The notes below the pieces were generated by a model, which ran no database searches, was not told where the DNA came from, and was given only the letters and a program-made list of their open reading frames with translations. From NCBI GenBank assembly GCA_963965975.1, contig OZ014413.1:1242501-1306500 (forward strand): DNA of 64,000 nucleotides, in the 5' to 3' direction. Below, piece by piece: positions 56,986 to 64,000 of this stretch. The stretch's first letter is position 1. The number at the start of each line of letters is the position of its first letter. This DNA comes from Xestospongia bergquistia. Its lineage: Eukaryota > Porifera > Demospongiae > Haplosclerida > Petrosiidae. The translations under genes and the position numbers were made by a program.

Positions 56986-58767
56986 TCAATCTTGAGTTAT
57001 TTGGTTTGATAGAAGACAAAAACAGCACATCCAACAATAACAAAAGAAAACAATTAATCCATATGAGAACCCCACTGTAGCAATTATTATTTCACTGTAC
57101 TTACAAGTATCATTTTTATAAGCATTCATAGCATTCTCATTAAAGGCTAATCCAGTGACAACAGCAAGCATAATCAAAAAAGCAATGCCTAGAATGCACA
57201 CAATGTAGAAACAACATGTACGAACAACTTCATAATCTTCTCCTTTTAAGAAGGCAACACTGAGACAAACTCCAGCCATGAGCAAGATGATGCCAAGTAA
57301 AATAAATGATGAGATACTTCCACCAAAAAAAGGATTGGAGCAACTGATTGGTCCAATACCTGTACACACAGGAATATTGAAATATTAATAAATTGTTATA
57401 TCATATATAAATATCAAGAATGTCATGAAAAATTACCTGATGCCATTTTTATATAATTACAAAAGTGACCTAATTCACAAAAAGGGACCACTTCTGTCAA
57501 AACATTTGTGACCTGATTTATAAAAAACACCTATTTAAACATCTCAAAAAAAAGTTTTGTATACAAACTGTTGCTATATATGGATAACTATTTTATATGT
57601 AATCAAAACTGTTTTTTGATATGTTTTAATCGTGTTTTTTTTATAAATCAGGTCACAAACGTTTTGACAGAAGTGGTCCCTTTTTGCAAATCAGGTCACA
57701 AATATTAACAGTACTGCAAAATTTAACATTATATAATTGGGTTGTACTCTTATATAAAGAAGACATGAAAGTCCTGTTTACAACAATTCAAAATTCCTAG
57801 GTACATCCCTCTAACAACTATTATACAAGCATGGCATCAATGTTTACATAAAATGTAATAACATGTGTTCAGCATGTTGTGCATATCTTATGTTCTTTAT
57901 GATTAACATACCATCCATGCATATATATATAACAATTTCCCAAAGGACTTACTAATGAAAACAACCAAAAGAACAACAGTTATCAGATTACAAACTTGTA
58001 GAAAAGCCAAGCAAAGATCTATAAATTAAAGAATTAAACAAAATATTCAAATAAATGAGATGATATCTAAACTGAACAATTATCTTAACTAATTGTATTT
58101 ACTTACTATTAAATACACAAGGCAAGAAACAAAGGAGACAACATAATCTAAACAAAGATATTATAGGATCATTATCTTGATCTTGCTGTTTTTCTTGAGA
58201 TGTCTGGGCTTTGCTAGTTGAAAATGTACGACCACGTATTGCTGGAATATTCTGCTGTTGCACTGCAAAATGAGTGAATTAATGATGATGCATAGCAAAA
58301 ATATAAAGTGACATTTACTTCCTACCAGTAAACATACAGCGTCATTATTTATAACCACCACTGTGTTTTTCCATTGTTACAAAGTGAATGTCATGATTCA
58401 TTTTTTACAGTGAATGACAGGATAGATAGATTGATATTACAATGATTAATATTAAAAACCAATGGAGGAATAAATTTTGATTGCTTACAATTGTTTTGAA
58501 TCCATGCTGGCTGTAGTGATCATGAAAAAAAGATTATATTATATAAATATAAGTACTTAGATATAAAGATGTACTAACCACTCTAACAGCTCGGATTCTT
58601 TCTCCCATCACAACTGCAGTTCCACCATCCTCTGTAGGAACTTGTACTGCAATCCTCTCTCTTTCTGCTACAAAACCAGTCCTTGAATCAACAACATGGT
58701 CGACTACACGACCAACAGCAACATCTCCTTCTCTGGCTACTTCTACCTGCCGTCCAACGTACGCCAT
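56986..58767 (-). CDS. Orphan four-helix membrane protein, family 2, gene 2
   Basis: Five exons: 58579-58767, 58489-58510, 58116-58262, 57953-58018, 56986-57359; 265 aa. ATG at 58767 gives MAYVGRQVEVAREGDVAVG. The N-terminal domain repeats the GRVVDHVVDSRTG and TEDGGTAVVMGER pattern of the gene at 48625, then AWIQNN, a Gln-rich stretch, FRLCCLLCFLPCVF, helix 1 (FLQVCNLITVVLLVVFI), and an exon with SIGPISCSNPFFGG, helix 2 (FILLGIILLMAGVCL), helix 3 (FYIVCILGIAFLIML) and helix 4 (YGLIVFFCYCWMCCF). Exon lengths 22 and 66 are the same as at 48625. A foldback element lies in the last intron. The outside loop has four or more Cys. Function unknown. Confidence 0.78.
57465..57699. mobile_element. Intronic foldback element
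   Basis: Inverted arms of about 75 bp: left from gtgacctaattcacaaaaagg at 57465, right ending in tttttgcaaatcaggtcac at 57699. Each arm contains two copies of gtgacctgattt. The centre (57555-57625) is unpaired. No coding capacity. Confidence 0.82.
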
Positions 58768-59196
58768 TTTACAAGAAATATTGACACTAGGAATTAAGTG
58801 GGGCGAGCCTGACCAAACGAGATGCTTATAATTATATATGGGTGTATTAAAAATTATTAAAATTATTGTGTTGTATATTATTACATAATTAGCGAATTCA
58901 TAATCTAAAAGTAATTTTGAACAAATCCATGTGACAAATGAAGATACTGTAGATCGGAAAAGTTTCCTGGCTGAAAAAAGTTCGAATGTTGGACGATGTA
59001 CGAAAATTAATTCCACTAAAATTATTACACATTGAATATTTACATAATGTGTGGTATTAAAATTTGCTAACATAATATTAAAAAGTTTTTTCAATAGCTA
59101 TTATATTTAAGAAACTATATATCACAACATTGTAGTAACTTTTGTCACGTGATATAGTTTAAAGGCCAAAGTGCAAAGTTTACGGGAGATATAGTT
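58768..59196. promoter_or_regulatory. Divergent upstream region of two family 2 genes
   Basis: About 430 bases between the start codons of the - strand gene (58767) and + strand gene (59197). It contains the second copy of the 80-base direct repeat (59048-59130). Shared regulation is possible but not shown. Confidence 0.45.
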
Positions 59197-60036
59197 ATGG
59201 ATAATGATGGATTTGTTACAGAAGACATTCAACTAGTAAATAATGGCCATGAAGTAACACACAGAGAAGGAATTGACTATGAACCTGATGGAGTGGTGAG
59301 AGAGGATAGAGTAAAAGAAAAGAAAAGAAAAAAGTTCTGGTATTGTGCTGAGGAATTTTGTCATTTTGTGAATTACGTATACGAGTCACTTTTTAAGTCG
59401 AGTCGCCATTTCTATTTACCCTGCGTGTCATTGTGGTGTGAGTTGTTTTATTGATACTAAAATGATATTTATTTCTATATATTAGTATACACTTGTGGTA
59501 TTGCTGGACTGATCTTAGTTGCTGCTAGCATCGCTTTAATAGTTGGCACAGGTATTTATTAAAGTAGCTATCACTTTCTAGTTTTATTGTTTTTCTATTT
59601 TTTAGCTCTTGGTCCTGTTTATTGTACTAATGCCAGTATTCCAACATTTATTGCTCTAGGACTCATACTCCTTATCATTATTGTGTGTTCGTGTTTCACC
59701 AGAATATTTGAAAGAAGATATTACTCAAGGGGAGACTTGATGCCGTTGTTCTATATCATCTGCTTTCTAAGTGTCTTATTCATTGTAGCAGTTGTAATAG
59801 ACTCAATATACATATTCAAAGGTGACCTTTCAGGACCTCAGTCAATTACTGGTGTTTGTAACGAATATGGTGCAACAGTTTATATTGCTCTTAGCTACTT
59901 TTATGCACTGATAGTGTTTGTTTTTTGTGGATGTATTTGGTCTTATTGCATAGACTTGATCAAAACGAACTGTTGTACAGTTGGAAGCTATAATTATAGT
60001 AATTATTATGGAATAGATGATTCACTATCAATATAA
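59197..60036 (+). CDS. Orphan four-helix membrane protein, family 2, gene 3
   Basis: Three exons: 59197-59437, 59486-59551, 59606-60036; 245 aa, ATG at 59197 (MDNDGFVTEDIQLVNNG). The N-terminus is acidic, then basic (RVKEKKRKKFWY), then hydrophobic up to LPCVSLW. Exon 2 (66 nt, as in the relatives) is helix 1 (YTCGIAGLILVAAS), exon 3 ALGPVYCTN, helix 2 (TFIALGLILLIIIVCSCF), helix 3 (FYIICFLSVLFIVAVVI), a loop with SITGVCNEYG, and helix 4 (YFYALIVFVFCGCIW). The tail is Tyr-rich (GSYNYSNYYG). Exons 2-3 are repeated at 61531 and 63576 without exon 1. Confidence 0.75.
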
Positions 60037-60299
60037 CAAATTATGTGTTAATTATAATAACACAGACTATTATCGTTATTTTTAACAAAACTATAATATA
60101 TTTATGTCAAATTTAATCAAATTAAGTCCTATTAGGAAGGGTCTCCCTTTGATTAAGGCAGTTTGTGGATCAGTTTAGTGACTGCTCTTAGATGAAGACA
60201 AGTTATTACAGTAGTAACTGATGAAATTTTGACACTACAAGTTATCATAAAGTCACATGATCATGGGCTAAGGTAATTACAGTTACTAGAGGATACAAA

Positions 60300-61222
60300 A
60301 TGTTCAGTGAAGAACAATGTGATGGTGGTCATGGAGAAATAAGTTCATTACCTGATGGAGGAAATAACAATATAGCAAGAGAAAGAACTGACAATCTTGA
60401 TGGAGGGAGAATTGTAAGTTACTGCCATGTATCCAGGTTCTGTATGACTATATGAATGTATAAAGTCTATTTTCTGCTATCATGTGTGGTTATTTAGTTA
60501 TTCCCATTATATATACTCACCTTCATTATGTTGGCATCACTTGCTCTTGATACAGTGCGAGTATCAAAATCAACCTCCAGCTAAAAGAAATTGTTGTCGA
60601 TATTGTGTCAATTGGTGTGATGAGGACATACCAAAAACATATAATGCCTGCTGTTTGGTTTGCTTTCGTCCTAGCAGAAGACTATCAAGTCAATTGGTTA
60701 TCATTGTATAACTATAGTGCATATACTTTATCTAGGGTATACCTGTGGTGTCATTGATATGGTTCATGTTGCAGGTATAACAGTACTAATGTTTTTTACT
60801 GGTAAGTGGTCTGTTTTATGATGTATATTAGTGATGTCTTTTCTTTAGCTATTCATCTCACTACATGTGATTTTATAAGTATTCCAGCAATGACTGCTCT
60901 AGGAATTGTATTTGTTATGATTTGTTTGTGTCAATGTGTACTTAAATTCAAGGTTATAATCCGAAAACTGCATTGTCAGACTTATAGCTTATCTTTAATG
61001 AACTGTCTCTTCAGTGTTGCCTGTATTCTTGCAGTTCTCTTTGTAACTGCTGTTGGAGTTGATTCAGTTAATTATTATCATACCAATATCACTGCAACAT
61101 ATCCAGCTTGCAGTAACTATAGTAACACAGTTGCTATTACTGCTCTTGTTTACTTTTATGTATTAATAGTATATACTATTTCTTGTTGTATGATCTGTTT
61201 TTGTGTTGGTTCTGATGACTAA
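60300..61222 (+). CDS. Four-helix membrane protein with MFSEEQC start, array copy 1
   Basis: Proposed exons 60300-60413, 60556-60688, 60736-60801, 60849-61222; 687 nt, 228 aa. ATG at 60300 opens MFSEEQCDGGHGEISSLPDGG, the same first exon as the pseudogenes at 46573 and 51482. Exon 2 is Cys-rich (KRNCCRYCVNWCDED, NACCLVCFRPSRR). Exon 3 is 66 nt as in relatives (YTCGVIDMVHVAG). Exon 4: AIHLTTCDFISI, helices TALGIVFVMICLCQC and LFSVACILAVLFVTAV, a loop with NITATYPACSNYSN (candidate N-glycosylation sites), and helix 4 (YVLIVYTISCCMICF). The exon 2 donor (GTCAAT) is weak and its intron only 47 bases; it is the only choice I found that keeps frame. Confidence 0.65.
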
Positions 61223-61530
61223 ACAGACATAAAAATATGACTAGACCGACATAAAGATATGACTAGACATGATATGACTATTTGACATGGCAAGATATGA
61301 CTATTTTTTAATACAAAATTGTTAATTCATAATAGACAGGAAGTCAAAAAAGGAAGAGGTTATAAAACTATTGTGGTGTTAAGAGTTTAGTGGAAGGTCA
61401 TGAGTTTAATACACTACTTCTATGTGTTGATAGTGTTCATCACTTGGCATGTATATATGTATATTCATATTGTTTGACAAGATCTTGTGTATAATAAACC
61501 TATATTTTATCATTTATTTCTATATATTAG
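61223..61530. other. Junction between array units
   Basis: 3' flank of array gene copy 1 with a short repeat (gacataaa..atatgactaga, 61225-61300). The first-exon region found at 59197 does not recur here; sequence passes directly into the polypyrimidine tract before the repeated exon at 61531. Confidence 0.6.
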
Positions 61531-62081
61531 TATACACTTGTGGTATTGCTGGACTGATCTTAGTTGCCGCTACCATCACTTTAATAGTTGGTACAGGTAT
61601 TTATTAAAGTAGCTATCACTTTCTAGTTTTATTGTTTTTCTATTTTTTAGCTCTTGGTCCTGTTTATTGTACTAATGCCAATATTCCAACATTTATTGCT
61701 CTAGGACTCATACTCCTTATCATTATTGTGTGTTCGTGTTTCACCAGAATATTTGAAAGAAGATATTACTCAAGGGGAGACTTGATGCCGTTGTTCTATA
61801 TCATCTGCTTTCTAAGTGTCTTATTCATCATAGCAGTTGTAATAGACTCAATATACATATTCAAAGGTGACCTTTCAGGACCTCAGTCAATTACTGGTGT
61901 TTGTAACGAATATGGTGCAACAGTTTATATTGCTCTTAGCTACTTTTATGCACTGATAGTGTTTGTTTTTTGTGGATGTATTTGGTCTTATTGCATAGAC
62001 TTGATCAAAACGAACTGTTGTACAGTTGGAAGCTATAATTATAGTAATTATTATGGAATAGATGATTCACTATCAATATAA
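61531..62081 (+). CDS. Repeated exons 2-3 of family 2 gene 3, array copy 2 (no own exon 1)
   Basis: Exons 61531-61596 and 61651-62081 repeat 59486-59551 and 59606-60036 with the same splice sites and an intact frame; changes include Asn for Ser in CTNANIPTF and Ile for Val in LFIIAVV. No ATG exon precedes it. Either it is spliced to the exon at 59197 as an alternative 3' end, has an unrecognised first exon, or is a by-product of duplication. Confidence 0.55.
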
Positions 62082-62344
62082 CAAATTATGTGTTAATTAT
62101 AATAACACAGACTATTATCGTTATTTTTAACAAAACTATAATATATTTATGTCAAATTTAATCAAATTAAGTCCTATTAGGAAGGGTCTCCCTTTGATTA
62201 AGGCAGTTTGTGGATCAGTTTAGTGACTGCTCTTAGATGAAGACAAGTTATTACAGTAGTAACTGATGAAATTTTGACACTACAAGTTATCATAAAGTCA
62301 CATGATCATGGGCTAAGGTAATTACAGTTACTAGAGGATACAAA

Positions 62345-63267
62345 ATGTTCAGTGAAGAACAATGTGATGGTGGTCATGGAGAAATAAGTTCATTACCTGA
62401 TGGAGGAAATAACAATATAGCAAGAGAAAGAACTGACAATCTTGATGGAGGGAGAATTGTAAGTTACTGCCATGTATCCAGGTTCTGTATGACTATATGA
62501 ATGTATAAAGTCTATTTTCTGCTATCATGTGTGGTTATTTAGTTATTCCCATTATATATACTCACCTTCATTATGTTGGCATCACTTGCTCTTGATACAG
62601 TGCGAGTATCAAAATCAACCTCCAGCTAAAAGAAATTGTTGTCGATATTGTGTCAATTGGTGTGATGAGGACATACCAAAAACATATAATGCCTGCTGTT
62701 TGGTTTGCTTTCGTCCTAGCAGAAGACTATCAAGTCAATTGGTTATCATTGTATAACTATAGTGCATATACTTTATCTAGGGTATACCTGTGGTGTCATT
62801 GATATGGTTCATGTTGCAGGTATAACAGTACTAATGTTTTTTACTGGTAAGTGGTCTGTTTTATGATGTATATTAGTGATGTCTTTTCTTTAGCTATTCA
62901 TCTCACTACATGTGATTTTATAAGTATTCCAGCAATGACTGCTCTAGGAATTGTATTTGTTATGATTTGTTTGTGTCAATGTGTACTTAAATTCAAGGTT
63001 ATAATCCGAAAACTGCATTGTCAGACTTATAGCTTATCTTTAATGAACAGTCTCTTCAGTGTTGCCTGTATTCTTGCAGTTCTCTTTGTAACTGCTGTTG
63101 GAGTTGATTCAGTTAATTATTATCATACCAATATCACTGCAACATATCCAGCTTGCAGTAACTATAGTAACACAGTTGCTATTACTGCTCTTGTTTACTT
63201 TTATGTATTAATAGTATATACTATTTCTTGTTGTATGATCTGTTTTTGTGTTGGTTCTGATGACTAA
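62345..63267 (+). CDS. Four-helix membrane protein with MFSEEQC start, array copy 2
   Basis: Same four exons as 60300-61222 shifted by 2,045 bases: 62345-62458, 62601-62733, 62781-62846, 62894-63267. The protein differs by one residue in the part I compared (LMNSLFS for LMNCLFS in helix 3). The same weak exon 2 donor applies. Confidence 0.65.
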
Positions 63268-63575
63268 ACAGACATAAAAATATGACTAGACCGACATAAA
63301 GATATGACTAGACATGATATGACTATTTGACATGGCAAGATATGACTATTTTTTAATACAAAATTGTTAATTCATAATAGACAGGAAGTCAAAAAAGGAA
63401 GAGGTTATAAAACTATTGTGGTGTTAAGAGTTTAGTGGAAGGTCATGAGTTTAATACACTACTTCTATGTGTTGATAGTGTTCATCACTTGGCATGTATA
63501 TATGTATATTCATATTGTTTGACAAGATCTTGTGTATAATAAACCTATATTTTATCATTTATTTCTATATATTAG

Positions 63576-64000
63576 TATACACTTGTGGTATTGCTGGACT
63601 GATCTTAGTTGCCGCTACCATCACTTTAATAGTTGGTACAGGTATTTATTAAAGTAGCTATCACTTTCTAGTTTTATTGTTTTTCTATTTTTTAGCTCTT
63701 GGTCCTGTTTATTGTACTAATGCCAGTATTCCAACATTTATTGCTCTAGGACTCATACTCCTTATCATTATTGTGTGTTCGTGTTTCACCAGAATATTTG
63801 AAAGAAGATATTACTCAAGGGGAGACTTGAATCTGTTGTTCTATATTGCCTGCTTTCTAAGTGTCTTATTCATCATAGCAGTTGTAATAGATTCAGTATA
63901 CATATTCAAAGGTGACCTTTCAGGACCTCAGTCAATTACTGGTGTTTGTAACGAATATGGTGCAACAGTTTATATTGCTCTTATCTACTTTTATGCACTG
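63576..64000 (+). CDS. Repeated exons 2-3 of family 2 gene 3, array copy 3 (cut by window end)
   Basis: Exon 63576-63641 and the start of exon 63696-64000 continue the array. Residues differ from copies 1-2 in the middle (DLNLLFYIACFLS for DLMPLFYIICFLS), showing independent divergence. The open frame runs to the last base. Confidence 0.6.

Larger units (their letters stand above)
59460..64000 (+). repeat. Tandem array, period 2,045 bp, 2.2 copies
   Basis: Exact spacing of 2,045 bases separates matching points (exon starts 59606, 61651, 63696; start codons 60300, 62345). Copies 1 and 2 differ at only a few bases; copy 3 diverges more around 63830 (gacttgaatctg for gacttgatgccg), which argues against a pure assembly duplicate. 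The unit runs from intron 1 of one gene to the 3' flank of the next. Confidence 0.93.

Noticed and set aside
1-64000. tRNA, rRNA, riboswitch, bacterial operon or retroviral genes
   Set aside because: No cloverleaf, rRNA core, Shine-Dalgarno-linked gene string, reverse transcriptase or integrase motif was recognised on either strand by reading.

Overview
The window is strongly A+T-rich animal DNA. Genes are small, introns short (about 45 to 500 bases, GT/AG), and nearly every gene is present as local tandem copies in different states of decay. An SH2-SH2-phosphatase of the SHP/corkscrew type, neutral ceramidase, SH3 adaptors and TMEM272-like four-helix membrane proteins point to a metazoan. 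Compact A+T-rich architecture, lineage-specific arrays and a secreted GH45-type cellulase suggest a demosponge (Amphimedon-like). That is inference: no ribosomal or mitochondrial marker is present.

Layout. (1) 0.4-7.5 kb, + strand: two tandem genes for two-SH3 adaptor proteins; the first enters from the left edge. (2) 7.9-21.1 kb, - strand: a duplicated block of about 6.7 kb. Each copy has an 18-exon neutral ceramidase followed on its 5' side by a GH45 gene. The left GH45 is a pseudogene; the right one is an intact single-exon gene. (3) 21.6-42.1 kb, - strand: an array of SHP-like phosphatases. Five have full-length open frames (22873-24444, 26150-27712, 30957-32642, 32953-34611, 39475-41046), one is broken (28998-30568) and two are C-terminal fragments. 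Three of the array members sit in a repeated module: decayed SH3 exons, then a GH45 core fragment, then a phosphatase. (4) 36.4-53.3 kb, mostly - strand: a TMEM272-like family with PPxY motifs, including pseudogene copies and a 4.9-kb segmental duplication. (5) 48.6-64 kb, both strands: a second family of small four-helix membrane proteins. It ends in a 2,045-bp tandem array that runs off the right edge.

Mobile and structural DNA: a foldback element at 37.3 kb with its empty site preserved in a paralogous segment, two copies of a 300-bp terminal-inverted-repeat element (one inside an exon), an intronic foldback element, two perfect hairpins, a G+C-rich insert and several minisatellites.

The strongest observation is the GH45 enzyme at 20202-21143. 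Its domain appears circularly permuted: the strand carrying the catalytic base (DCCKP motif), normally at the N-terminus, lies at the C-terminus. Other leads are an intact in-frame candidate cassette exon in one ceramidase copy, a phosphatase paralogue with an altered active site, and a tandem array in which repeated 3' exons lack their own first exon. Functionally, the window combines tyrosine-phosphate signalling (SH2, SH3, PTP), sphingolipid and polysaccharide hydrolysis outside the cell, and two orphan membrane-protein families. Nothing shows that they form one pathway; their proximity is best explained by repeated segmental duplication.
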